39,680 bases of DNA, from contig NZ_JAIQZK010000014.1 of assembly GCF_020075545.1 (NCBI RefSeq), forward strand, positions 1 through 39,680, written 5' to 3'. This DNA comes from Nocardioides sp. TRM66260-LWL. Its GTDB lineage: Bacteria > Actinomycetota > Actinomycetes > Propionibacteriales > Nocardioidaceae. A program made the translations under genes and the position numbers. Positions 22,803 to 32,200 of this stretch are shown here, one piece after another. The first letter of the stretch is position 1; the number at the start of each line of letters is the position of its first letter. The notes under the pieces are model-generated. The model did not search any database. It saw only the letters and a program-made list of their open reading frames with translations, and was not told the DNA's origin.

Positions 22803-23411
22803 GTGGCCGATTCGATCTCCCGGCTGCTGTCCGGCACCCCGCCGCGGCTCGACCGGCCCCCGGTCACCGGGCAGGTCGTGAAGGTCGACGACATCGGCTC
22901 CTGGGTCGCCCCGATCGGCACGATCGCCGACTCACCGATCGGACCCTGCCGAGGCCCGGCCACCGCAGTCGGCGATGTCGTCCTCCTCGTGTGGACCGAC
23001 GACGGCCCCTGGGCTATCCCGCAGACCGCAGCCAGCACGGGGGGCGGCACGCCGGCGCGCGGCACCAGCAGCGAGGGGTTCACGGCCCCCGCTGGCGCCA
23101 ACATCGCCGCCTACAGGGCCGTCTACATCGCCGCTGACGGCAACGCCTACCCCGCCTCATCGACGTCGACCACCACCGCTGGTCGTGTCGCAGGCATCGC
23201 TACCGCCGCCGCCCTCTCCGGCGAGACCGTCACGATCCGCGACGACGGCGACCTCACCATCCCCTCCCTCACACCGGGCCCGTACTGGCTCGGCACCAGC
23301 GGCGAGCTCACCACCAATCCCGCCACCGGGGTCGTGCAGCTGCGCCTCGGTCACGCCGCCACCACCACCCGGTTCGTCATCCGCATCGAGCCCGGCATCG
23401 CACACACCTAG
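22803..23411 (+). CDS. gpV-like baseplate spike/assembly protein
   Basis: 202 residues from GTG 22803 (GAGAGGGG 6 nt upstream; the in-frame TTG at 22797 lies within this site and is less likely). The N-terminal 85 residues have an OB-fold-like pattern (VTGQVVKVDDIGSWVAPIG, GDVVLLVWTDDGPWAI), as in gpV/gp5-type spike proteins. The C-terminal part (about 95-202) is a beta domain with IAAYRAVYIAADGNAYPA and QLRLGHAATTTRFVIRIE, resembling the decoration-type domain at 13544. It probably extends the hub toward the spike tip. Confidence 0.55.
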   Translation: MADSISRLLSGTPPRLDRPPVTGQVVKVDDIGSWVAPIGTIADSPIGPCRGPATAVGDVVLLVWTDDGPWAIPQTAASTGGGTPARGTSSEGFTAPAGANIAAYRAVYIAADGNAYPASSTSTTTAGRVAGIATAAALSGETVTIRDDGDLTIPSLTPGPYWLGTSGELTTNPATGVVQLRLGHAATTTRFVIRIEPGIAHT

Positions 23412-23419
23412 GAGACGTC

Positions 23420-23929
23420 ATGGCGAACTACCTCGCGCGCGGCACCGGCGCCCAGTCCCTCGTCGAGGTCCCCGGCCAGGCCACCTCAGCCGGTGCCGCC
23501 GACGCAGGGAAGATCCCCCAGCTCGACTCCACCGGCCGGCTGGACCAGTCCCTGATGCCCGTCGGTGTCACCCCCGACGTCTACACCTCCACCGCCTCCG
23601 GGGCCCTCTCGGCCGGCGACTGGTGCTACGTCAAGTCCGACGGCACCATCGCCCGCGCCACCGCCGCGGCCGGCACCCCCGTCCAGGCTGACGGGTTCGT
23701 CCTGTCGGCGTCCGCGAACGGCGCCGCGGCGACCCTGTTCTTCGAGGGCCGCAACACCGCGCTGTCGAGCCTGACGGTCGGCGCGCGCTACTACCTCTCC
23801 GACACCACCCCCGGCGGCGCCACCCCCACCCCGGTGACCGGCACCGGGAAGATCCACCAGTACCTCGGGAAGGCGATCACAGCCACCACGATCGCGTTCG
23901 AGGGCGACGACGCGATCCTGCTGGCCTGA
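23420..23929 (+). CDS. beta-rich tail protein with DUF2190-like domain
   Basis: 169 residues from ATG 23420, ribosome-binding site AGGAGA. The N-terminus (YLARGTGAQSLVEV, then GKIPQLDSTGRLDQSLMP) resembles the phrase used in phage fibres to lead into a trimeric domain. The remainder (SAGDWCYVKSDGTIARA, VGARYYLSDTTPGG, IHQYLGKAITATTIAFEG) is a beta domain shared with fibre-capping or decoration proteins. Role inferred: an adaptor or tip of a tail appendage. TGATG at 23927-23931 couples it to the next gene. Confidence 0.55.
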   Translation: MANYLARGTGAQSLVEVPGQATSAGAADAGKIPQLDSTGRLDQSLMPVGVTPDVYTSTASGALSAGDWCYVKSDGTIARATAAAGTPVQADGFVLSASANGAAATLFFEGRNTALSSLTVGARYYLSDTTPGGATPTPVTGTGKIHQYLGKAITATTIAFEGDDAILLA

Positions 23930-24153
23930 TGCCGGCCAACGTCGTCCGACGCGACCCCGCCACGGGTGCGCTCTCTGAGGTGTCCGTGGCGCTCCCGGCC
24001 GACGCGGCCGCCGGAGTCCCGCGCGTGATCGCGACCGGTTCGACCTACACCGCCGCCACGAACACCCAGGCCCACTACCTGCGCGCGCTCGCTGTGCGCG
24101 GCACCGGTCGCCTCGTCGGCCGCGGCACCGCACTGATCGGGGGGATCCGCTGA
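23929..24153 (+). CDS. small tail-module protein
   Basis: 74 residues (MPANVVRRDPATGALSEVSV...). Beta-rich, Ala/Thr-rich; no recognised family. ATG 23929 shares its A with the preceding TGA, and its own TGATG couples to the spike gene at 24153. It could be a trimerisation or attachment module for the spike, by position. Confidence 0.5.
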   Translation: MPANVVRRDPATGALSEVSVALPADAAAGVPRVIATGSTYTAATNTQAHYLRALAVRGTGRLVGRGTALIGGIR

Positions 24154-25835
24154 TGGCCGAGCTCGAGCTCGACACCCAGTCCCAGGGAGTCACGCAGACC
24201 CCGGCTGCCGGCGCGGTCACCTTCTTCTTCGACTCCAGCGACAACGCGCCGTCGATCAAGAACCCGACCGGCGCGTTCACGAAGTTCGCCACCGCCGCCA
24301 GTATCGCGCCGATCAAGCAGGCGTTCTTCTTCGCCCGCGACTACGGCACCCTGACTGCCGGGCCGGCCACGGCGACCGTGGCGGCGGCCCAGGCGACCGC
24401 GAACCGGCAGGCCATCCAGGCGGCCGTCGACGCGGCGAAGGCTGCCGGCGGCGGGTACGCCGTGGTGCCAGGTGGGAACTACCACATCGACCAGACCATC
24501 ACGATTGACTCGTCGTCGGTCGTGCTGATGGGGCTCGGCGCCTACGGCAACACCGACGCCGCCGGCGTCGCGCAGACCGCGTTCGGGTCGACCCTGTTCT
24601 GGAACAACACCGGCACTGGCGCGACCGTCGCGATGGTCGACGTCATCTCTCCGTCCGGCGCCTCGAACGCCGCCGTGAAGCGCTCAGGCATCAACGGCCT
24701 CAACCTCCAGTGCGCCGGCAACATCGGGGTCGGCGTGCGGGTCCGGTCGATCCACTGGGGCATCCTCGACGACGTCTACGTCATCAACCCGTCCTCCATC
24801 GGGTTCACCTTCGAGTGCCTGGTCACCGGCTCCACCCTCGGTGAGGCCGCCGACGTCACCAAGGGAGACTTCCGCAACCTCCGCGTGCGGCTCCTCGAGT
24901 CGCCCGCCACCGCCACCGGGTTCTCCCTCGACGGCGCATCGAACGCGAACACCTCGAACTGCACCTTCCAGAACATCGCCGTGTCCTGCGGGCTGCAGCA
25001 GATCGCGCTCGACTTCCGCAACAGCGACTCCAACCGGCTCTACGACGTCGCGATCAACCAGTCGAACAACGGCACCGTGCAACCCGTCCGGTTCCGTGGC
25101 GGCACGGCCAGCGGCCTCGAGGCGCGCGGCAACGTCATCCACATGATCTCCGCCGGAGGATCTTCCACCGGCACCCGCGGCGTCTACGTCGAGGGCACCG
25201 AGACCGCCGGCATCACCCAGCCATCCCGCGCGAACCGGATCTACGCCTACTCGGTGGAGAACGGCGAGCCCCTCCCGGTCCTCGGCACCGGCGCGACCCT
25301 CGTCTACGACATCACGGGCGCCCCGCAGTTCACCCGCCGGCCCCTCACCTTCAACGCCACCAGCGCCGCGACCGCCGAGACGATCGTCGCGCAGTGGAAA
25401 GTGCCCGCCGGGTTCTGGCAGAACGGCGTGATCCTGCCCATCGAGTTCACCTCGTTCGTCACCGCCGCCACTACCGCGGGCATCGCGACCTGGCGGGTCC
25501 GGTTCGGCACCGCAGGAACCATCGCCGGCGACACCGCCAATGTCTCCATCGCCCCCACCGCCACGATCGCGGCGAACACCCCGATCAGCTTCCTCAACGT
25601 CGCCGTCGGGTGCACCGCCTCAGCAGGCACCTCCGCGACGCTCTACATGGCCGGCGGGTTCCTCTACGGGTCCACCGCCGTGGGGCCCGCGGTCGCCGCC
25701 GGATCAGCCACCGCCGTCACCACCACCGTGAACCCGACGCAGGAGCTGTTCGTGACCCTGACGGTCACCCTCGCCGGCACAGGCACGTCGATGGCCAACC
25801 GGTTCGCCTCCCTCGGCAACCCGATCCTCCCCTGA
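24153..25835 (+). CDS. tailspike with right-handed beta-helix (receptor-binding candidate)
   Basis: 560 residues. Residues 1-60 are a probable attachment region. From about 65 a pectate-lyase-like beta-helix begins: RDYGTLTAG... with ANRQAIQAAVDAAKAAGGGYAVVPGGNY, the standard opening of phage beta-helix spikes. Coils continue to about 400 (GINGLNLQCAGNIGVG, FRNLRVRLLE, NSDSNRLYDVAIN). Residues 400-560 are a beta-sandwich-like C-terminal domain. Such spikes bind or cleave surface glycans; catalytic acids cannot be assigned from sequence. It precedes the gp25-like gene, whereas fibres are usually at the end of the module, so it may be a second receptor-binding set. Confidence 0.7.
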   Translation: MAELELDTQSQGVTQTPAAGAVTFFFDSSDNAPSIKNPTGAFTKFATAASIAPIKQAFFFARDYGTLTAGPATATVAAAQATANRQAIQAAVDAAKAAGGGYAVVPGGNYHIDQTITIDSSSVVLMGLGAYGNTDAAGVAQTAFGSTLFWNNTGTGATVAMVDVISPSGASNAAVKRSGINGLNLQCAGNIGVGVRVRSIHWGILDDVYVINPSSIGFTFECLVTGSTLGEAADVTKGDFRNLRVRLLESPATATGFSLDGASNANTSNCTFQNIAVSCGLQQIALDFRNSDSNRLYDVAINQSNNGTVQPVRFRGGTASGLEARGNVIHMISAGGSSTGTRGVYVEGTETAGITQPSRANRIYAYSVENGEPLPVLGTGATLVYDITGAPQFTRRPLTFNATSAATAETIVAQWKVPAGFWQNGVILPIEFTSFVTAATTAGIATWRVRFGTAGTIAGDTANVSIAPTATIAANTPISFLNVAVGCTASAGTSATLYMAGGFLYGSTAVGPAVAAGSATAVTTTVNPTQELFVTLTVTLAGTGTSMANRFASLGNPILP

Positions 25836-25849
25836 CCACTGGAGGCCCC

Positions 25850-26146
25850 GTGCCACGCCACCTCGCGCTGCCGATCGCCGTCACCCCGAGCGGGGTCCTG
25901 TCGTCGCTCGAGCAGGACTCCGAGGCGGAGGTCGCCCAGTCCGTCGGGTTGCTGGTCGCCACCGTCATCGGGGACCGGCGAGCCGCCACCGGGTACGGCA
26001 TCCCCGACCCGCTCGGCCGCGGCCTGGACCCCGCGACCCTCGCGGACGTCCTGGAGACGTGGGAGCCGCGCGCCGACCCGTCGACCGTGCTCGTCGAGCC
26101 CACCAACGCCGACGGCACCCAGGCCGCCGACATCTACCTCCCCTGA
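25850..26146 (+). CDS. baseplate wedge protein (gpW/gp25-like)
   Basis: 98 residues from GTG 25850, with GGAGG 4 nt upstream. The sequence SLEQDSEAEVAQSVGLLVATVIGDRRAATGYGIPDPLG matches the gpW/gp25 family (T4 gp25, Mu gp46-type region), with the conserved E...R..P.(Y/F)G pattern. This protein sits at the base of the sheath and connects it to the wedges, and its presence supports a contractile tail. Confidence 0.8.
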   Translation: MPRHLALPIAVTPSGVLSSLEQDSEAEVAQSVGLLVATVIGDRRAATGYGIPDPLGRGLDPATLADVLETWEPRADPSTVLVEPTNADGTQAADIYLP

Positions 26147-26176
26147 CCCGCTACGCCTGAAGGACGAGGTGCCGCG

Positions 26177-27310
26177 ATGCCGTACACGCCGCCGCAGATC
26201 GACACCGACCCCGACGCCGTGATCGTCGAAGTCCTCGACGCGATGGCTGACCGGATGCCCGGCTGGGTCGCCGACGAGTCCGCCCCCGAGGTGGTGCTCG
26301 CCGAGGAGATCGGCCGCGAGCTCGCGGCCACAAACCAGCTCGCGGTCGACTCGGTGACCGCGGCGTTCGCGGCGTTCGGAGAGACCGTGTTCGGGGTCCC
26401 CGCGATCCCCGCCGCCTCGGCCACCATCCCGGTGACCGTCACGGTCACCGCCGCCGGCGACACCCTCCCGGCCGGGTTCACCGTCCTCGGGGTCGGCGCC
26501 GACGGCCGCGACGTCGCGTTCAACCTCCCCGCCGCCGTCACCGCGTCGTCGACCAGCGTCACCGTCACCCTGGTCGCCGCGACCCCCGGGACCGCCGGGA
26601 ACGGGGTGCCGGCCGGGCCGCTCACCATCGCGACCGCCACCGCGACCGCCCTGTCAGCGACCGCCACCGCCGAATCGACGGGCGGGGTCGACGAGGAGCC
26701 GATCCTCACCTACCTCGACCGGCTCGTCGCCTACACCTCATCGCTGCGTCCTGGCGGCGTGCGGGCCGCCGACGTCGCCGCCCTGGCGCGCACCGTGCCC
26801 GGCGTCGACCGGGCCCTCGCACTCGACCTCTACGACCCCGCCACCCCAGCAACCCCCGCGGAGCGGACCGTCACGGTCGTCCCGATCACCGCCACGAACA
26901 CGCCGGTCGCGGCCGGAATCTCCGACCAGGTGCTCGCGCTGCTCGGCCAGTACCGGGAGGTCAACTTCCGGTTCTTCGCCGCAGCCCCCACCTACACAAA
27001 CCTCACGATCGCCTACACCGCGGTCGCCGAGACCGGGGCATCCCCGACCGCGGTGCAGGCCGCGATCGCCGCGGCAGTCACCAAGTGGCTCCTCGCGTGG
27101 GGCACCACGCCCGGTGACCCCGACGCCTGGGTGAACACCCCGACGGTCCGGTTCCTCGACCTCGCCCGCGTCGTCGGGTCCGCCGACGGGGTCGCCTACA
27201 TCGCGTCCCTCACCCTCAACGGCGGCACCAGCGACGTCACCCTCAGCGGCGCCGCGCCGCTCCCGGCGCCGATCGGCGCCGGGTCCGGGGTATCGGGGAC
27301 CGTGTCGTGA
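26177..27310 (+). CDS. baseplate assembly protein J (gp47-like)
   Basis: 377 residues, with AAGGACGAGG before ATG 26177. Typical baseplate_J pattern: an N-terminal helical region (VVLAEEIGRELAATNQLAVDSV), a beta middle domain (VTVTAAGDTLPAGFTVLGVG), then EPILTYLDRLVAYTSSLRPGGVRAADVAAL and a C-terminal domain (NTPTVRFLDLARVVGS). GpJ forms the baseplate wedge with gpI. It follows the gp25-like gene as in P2 and Mu. Its stop overlaps GTG 27307 of gpI. Confidence 0.88.
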   Translation: MPYTPPQIDTDPDAVIVEVLDAMADRMPGWVADESAPEVVLAEEIGRELAATNQLAVDSVTAAFAAFGETVFGVPAIPAASATIPVTVTVTAAGDTLPAGFTVLGVGADGRDVAFNLPAAVTASSTSVTVTLVAATPGTAGNGVPAGPLTIATATATALSATATAESTGGVDEEPILTYLDRLVAYTSSLRPGGVRAADVAALARTVPGVDRALALDLYDPATPATPAERTVTVVPITATNTPVAAGISDQVLALLGQYREVNFRFFAAAPTYTNLTIAYTAVAETGASPTAVQAAIAAAVTKWLLAWGTTPGDPDAWVNTPTVRFLDLARVVGSADGVAYIASLTLNGGTSDVTLSGAAPLPAPIGAGSGVSGTVS

Positions 27311-27915
27311 CCGCGTTCTCCGACCGGGTCGCCGAGGCCACCGGCGAGGCGTTCACCGCCCAGGCCGGCCCGCTGCTCGCCGCGCTCGTCGACGCGCTCA
27401 CGACACCGGTCGCTGACACCGACGCGCAGCTGCAGCCCGGGCCGCGCGGCTGGGCCGGGATCTACGACCTCGACCAGACCATCGACCCCGCCTGGCTCGG
27501 GCAGCTCGCCGGTACCCGCGTCCCCGACGGCCTCACCGCCGCGCAGGCCCGCGACTACGTCCGGTCCCGGCCCGGGTTCCGTCGCGGCACCCCCGGCGCA
27601 CTCAAGGCCGCCGTCGCCGCGCTCCTCACCGGGAACAAGCGCGTCGAGCTCATCGAACGCGACGGGTCACCGTGGCGGCTCACCGTGCAGATCCTCGCCG
27701 GCGAAATCGAGGACGGCGTCACCATCCCGCAGATCCGCGCCGCGATCGACTCCCAGAAGCCCGTCGGGATCATCGCCACGCTCGAGGTGCGGTCCGGGGC
27801 GTCGTTCCAGCACATGACGAACCGGCACGGCCCCACCTTCACCGCCGAGGCCTCCGCGTTCCCGACCTTCGCCGACGCGATCGCCCACCAGCCCGAGCCC
27901 GGAACCGAGGTCTGA
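27307..27915 (+). CDS. tail protein I (gpI-like)
   Basis: 202 residues from GTG 27307. Helical N-terminus, then IDPAWLGQLAGTRVPDGLTAAQARDYV and RPGFRRGTPGALKAAVAALLTG, the signature of phage tail protein I (wedge component linking gpJ to the fibres). Ends near the C-terminus with an aromatic/His-containing stretch. Position after gpJ and before the fibre genes is canonical. Confidence 0.85.
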   Translation: MTAFSDRVAEATGEAFTAQAGPLLAALVDALTTPVADTDAQLQPGPRGWAGIYDLDQTIDPAWLGQLAGTRVPDGLTAAQARDYVRSRPGFRRGTPGALKAAVAALLTGNKRVELIERDGSPWRLTVQILAGEIEDGVTIPQIRAAIDSQKPVGIIATLEVRSGASFQHMTNRHGPTFTAEASAFPTFADAIAHQPEPGTEV

Positions 27916-27917
27916 GC

Positions 27918-28988
27918 ATGTCCACCACCAGCAAGGGCGTCCCCTACCCGCAGCCGTCCGACCCGAACAACACTCCGACCTGGCTGCAGGCCCTCGCGAC
28001 CTGGGTCGACGGCGCCCCCGGCATCTCGCCGCTCACCTCCGACCAGCGCGACGCCCTGTCCGGCGCGACCCGATGGGTCGGCCGCACGATCTACAACACC
28101 ACCGTCGGGCGCCTCGAGCGGTGGGACGGGGCCGCCTGGACCCCCGCCGCGCCGTCCGCGAAGGTCGACTTCTACACCTCCTCGGCGACCTGGTCGAAGC
28201 CCGCGCTCGCGCAGGCCGTGCACGTCGTCATCGTCGGTGCCGGCGGCGGTGGCGCCTCGGGTGTCGCCTACGTCAGCTCGAGCAGCTCCCCGAACTCGCC
28301 GGGCGGCACCGGCGGTGGTGGCGGCGCGGTCACCACGGCGCTCATCCCCGCCAGCGTGCTGCCGTCGACCGCCTCGGTGGTCGTCGGGATCGGCGGCGCC
28401 GGCGCGACCGGCGCGATCGCCACCGCATCCGGTGGCGGGTCGGCGTCCGCGGCCGGCGGACCCGGCTCCAACGGCGGCAGCTCCTCGTTCGGGTCCTACA
28501 TCGCGGCCGGCGGAAAGGGCGGCCCCATGCCCGGGGTCGTCGGCACCGCCCCGACGGCCGGCGGTGCCGGTGGTAGCGGCGGCATCGTCGGTGGCGCCGG
28601 CGGCGCACTCGCAGCCGGGTCGTCCGCTGCCGCAGCCGGAGGCGGCGCCGGCGGGCAAGGCGCCGACATCCGCGCGAACGCCACCGCCGGGTACGCCGGC
28701 GGGCAGGGCGCCTCAGGCACCCCCGGCGCCGGTGGCGCACTCGCAGCCGGAGGCGGCACCGGCGCCGGCCAGAACGGCACCGCCGGATCGTCCGCGACCG
28801 GCGCCGGCGGCTCCGGCGGCGGCGGAGGCGGCGGCGGGATCAACGGGGTCGGCGGCAACGGCGGCAACGGCGCGAACGGCTCCGGAGGCGGCGGAGGCGG
28901 CGGCTCGAACGCCACCGGCACCACCACCCGCTCCGGCAACGGCGGAGGCGGCGGCGACGGCTTCGTCCTCGTCATCACCCACTTCTGA
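27918..28988 (+). CDS. glycine-rich tail adhesin (polyglycine-type)
   Basis: 356 residues. Residues 1-85 are a globular beta part (SGATRWVGRTIYNTTVGRLERW, a fibre-like FxG...RLERWDG motif). From about 95 (VHVVIVGAGGGGASG) the chain is very Gly/Ala/Ser-rich with repeated runs such as GGAGGSGG and GGGGGGGG to near 350, then closes with GGGDGFVLVITHF. This is the layout of the glycine-rich domain in phage adhesins, where polyglycine-II helices form a compact receptor-binding sandwich, as described for the T4-like S16 adhesin. The encoding DNA (28,560-28,970) is low complexity and may vary between strains. Confidence 0.7.
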   Translation: MSTTSKGVPYPQPSDPNNTPTWLQALATWVDGAPGISPLTSDQRDALSGATRWVGRTIYNTTVGRLERWDGAAWTPAAPSAKVDFYTSSATWSKPALAQAVHVVIVGAGGGGASGVAYVSSSSSPNSPGGTGGGGGAVTTALIPASVLPSTASVVVGIGGAGATGAIATASGGGSASAAGGPGSNGGSSSFGSYIAAGGKGGPMPGVVGTAPTAGGAGGSGGIVGGAGGALAAGSSAAAAGGGAGGQGADIRANATAGYAGGQGASGTPGAGGALAAGGGTGAGQNGTAGSSATGAGGSGGGGGGGGINGVGGNGGNGANGSGGGGGGGSNATGTTTRSGNGGGGGDGFVLVITHF

Positions 28989-28998
28989 GGAGGACACC

Positions 28999-29298
28999 GT
29001 GCGCGCAGCACTCATCGGCCCCGGCGGCGACGTCGTCAACGTCATCGCCCTCCCCGACACCTGGGACCCCGCCAGCCCGGGCGCCTGGGCCCCGCCCGAC
29101 TGGCAGACCATCAAGCCCCTTCCCGCCGACTCCCCGGTCGCGCCCGGCTGGACCCTCACCCGGACCGGCCAGTGGCGCGGCCCCACCGACCCGGCCGACC
29201 AGGCCGACCCCGTCGCGGCGCTCTACGCCCGCATCGCCGAACTCGAAGCCGCCGTCGCCTCCCTCACCGCTCAGCAGAACGAAGGAGCCACCCCATGA
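28999..29298 (+). CDS. small tail-fibre-associated protein
   Basis: 99 residues from GTG 28999, with GAGGAGGA upstream. Residues 1-65 are a compact Trp/Pro-rich beta part (IGPGGDVVNVIALPDTWD, APPDWQTIKPLPADSPVAPG), and the last 30 residues form a coiled coil (AALYARIAELEAAVASL). The pattern recalls small fibre chaperones or fibre attachment proteins, but I cannot name the family. ATG 29295 of the long fibre overlaps its stop. Confidence 0.6.
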   Translation: MRAALIGPGGDVVNVIALPDTWDPASPGAWAPPDWQTIKPLPADSPVAPGWTLTRTGQWRGPTDPADQADPVAALYARIAELEAAVASLTAQQNEGATP

Positions 29299-32200
29299 CC
29301 GTGACCCTCCCGCCCGGCGTCATCGGCGTGACCTGCAACCTGGGGCCCACCTACGACTTCAACATCGGCGACCCCAAGCCGGCCCGCATCGAGGCCACCC
29401 TCTACATCAGCCTCCCGATCGTCCACGAGGCGTCGAAGTGGCGCTTCGACAGCCCCGGCATCCAGCTCGAGGCCGACTTCGGCGAGCAGCTCACCTTCGC
29501 GGTCGTGCCCACCGACGCCGACGGCTACCTCTCCGTCGAGACCGGACAGCTGGTGAAGAACTGGGCATACAAGCTCGTAGGAACCTTCACCTGGACCGAC
29601 GGCCGCAAGGCCAAGTTCCGCAAGATCTTCCAGCCCCTGGCCGGCCAGGCAACTCTCGACCTCAACGCCATCCCGGACGACGGACCCGTCACCGACCCCG
29701 TCGGTGCACCGCGCAACCAAGTCAGGTCTGTCGCTGGCTACACCGACATCGTCACGACGGCGCAGCTCCGAGCAGCCGTCGACCAGTTCTTCGACGCCGC
29801 CGGCTCTGCTGCCGCGGTCCAGGCCGCTGCAGCAGCTGACGCCACCAACAAGGTCGCCGGCGAGGCCTACCTGCGCGACGCTGCAATCCAGGCCGCCATC
29901 GCCTCGCTCATCGGATCAGCGCCAGGTGCGCTCGACACCCTCAACGAGCTCGCCGCCGCCCTCGGCAACGACCCCAACTTCGCTGCGAGCATCACAGCCG
30001 TGCTCGCGGGGAAGCAGCCCCTCGACGCTGACCTCACCCAGATCTCGGCCCTCGCCACCACCGCCTACGGCCGCGCATTCCTCACCCTGGCCGATGCCGC
30101 CGCTGCCCGCGGCGCTCTCGGCCTCGGCACCGCTGCGCTCCAGCCGACCACCGCCTTCGAGCCCGCCGGCTCGGTGGCGGCCGCCATCAGCGCGCTCGTC
30201 GCGTCCGCCCCGGCAGCCCTCGACACCCTCAACGAGCTCGCCACCGCCCTCGGCAACGACGCGAACTTCGCCACCACCGTCAGCACCGCCCTCGCGGGCA
30301 AGGCGGCTCGCGCGGCGAACCTCTCCGACCTGGCCAGCGCCCCGGCTGCCCGGACCAACCTGGGCCTCGGAAACGTCGACAACACCAGCGACGCAAACAA
30401 GCCGGTTTCGGGTGCGCAGGCTGCTGCCGACGCGGCGGTGCAGTCTGCCGCTGCCGCCGACGCGACCACCAAGGCCAACGCCGCTCAGGCTGCGGCGATC
30501 TCGGCTGCCGCTACCGACGCCACCGCGAAGGCGAATGCGGCTCAGGCAGCCTCGCTCCAGAAGACGTCCAACCTGTCTGACCTGGCCAGCGCACCGGTCG
30601 CCCGGACGAACCTCGGTCTGGGTAATGTCGACAACACCTCGGACGCCAACAAGCCCGTCTCGACTGCGCAGGCTGCGTACCTCGCCGCTCAGCTCAACCT
30701 CTCCGGAGCCACGCCCGCCGGCCTCTACAGCTCGCCGCAGTCCGCGCTGAACGCGGTCGCGGCCTTCGGCGGCGGGACGGTCGTGCTCCCGCCCGGTCCG
30801 ACCTACGTGCCGTCCGGCGGGTTCAAGCTTCCCTCGAAGGTGTTCCTGTCGGGCCCGGCGGTGCGTCACAGCACCAACACCCTGACCTACACCGACGCCA
30901 ACGGGTTCCTGCGGCCCTACTTCGTCAACCCCACGACCGGGCTCGCCGACTACGAAGGCGCCTACCTCGTCCCCGCTGCAGGGTCGGTCGGGCCGATGGT
31001 GTGGGCCGGGGACTACGACTCCGGGTACGGCATCCGAGACCTGCTGATCTTCGGTGTGGACGTCTACGGGCAGAACATCACCCCGCCTGCCATCCCGACC
31101 TGGGCCACCACCAAGGCCGCCTGGGTCGACACCGCCGCGACCACCACCACCGGGTCACCCACCGTGCAGTGCTCCGGCATCCAGGCCACGGCCCAGATGG
31201 TCGGCAAGACCATCACCGGATCGGGCATCCCGAACGGCACCACGGTCACCGGCTACTCGGCGGCCGGGAACACCCTGGCCCTGTCGGCCAACGCGACCGG
31301 CACCGGCACGACGACGGTCACTGTGTCCGGTGGCCCGTCGGCGAAGATGCCCGGCCTGTCGGGTCGCCAGGCCATCAGCTTCGGCTCCGGTGTCGGCCGC
31401 AAGCGCGCCCGTGGCGTGATCGAGAACGTCACCACCTGGGGCTGCGGTTCCGGAGGCGAGGGCACGACCGCGAACAACCGCTCGTGGTCGCTGTCCAACG
31501 CGCTCATCACCAGCGGCTCCAACGTCATCCAGAACGTCGCCGGTACGCAGCTGGACCCCAAGATGATCTCCGCACCGATCACCGGCACCGGCATCCCTGT
31601 AGGTGCCCTGGTCGTGGCGATCGATCCCGCCAACAACGCGATCGCGATCTCCACCAACGCCACCGCCACCAACGCCAACCAGACCGTCTCGATCGGCGGA
31701 GCCGGCTTCACCAGCGCGCTCCAGCAGGTCTACACCGGCAACGCCGCCGTCTACGTCGGCTCGAGTGAGACCGTCATCCGCGGACTGGCGTGCTTCTTCG
31801 GCGCCGGCGACGGCCTGGTCATCGACAACCAGGACTGCCAGGTCGACCTCGACAACCTCTTCGGGTTCAACAACGGCATCGGCTTCCGCACCACCATCAA
31901 CTCCGGGCCGCTGCGCGCGGTCGGCGCCATCGACTCATTCTACAACGGCTGGTACGGATCCACAGCCAACGTCCTGCTCGAAGGCAACGGCCACCGCATC
32001 CTCTCGCTCCAGTGCGACAGCGGCGGCGCCGAGAACCTCCGCTGGGGCCGGTGCACCAACAGCATCATCTACAGCCTGGTCTCCAACGACAGCGGCTTCG
32101 CCTGGGCCAACACCGGCAGCAGGTACAGCGCGATCAACTTCGCCGCCCCCGCCGCGAGCACCTCCAACCCGATCTGGAACAACGGCTCCAACGGAGGCTG

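Noticed and set aside
29920..30676. Tandem repeats as a CRISPR array
   Set aside because: The repeats are in-frame protein repeats of a tail fibre with no short palindromic units or unique spacers.
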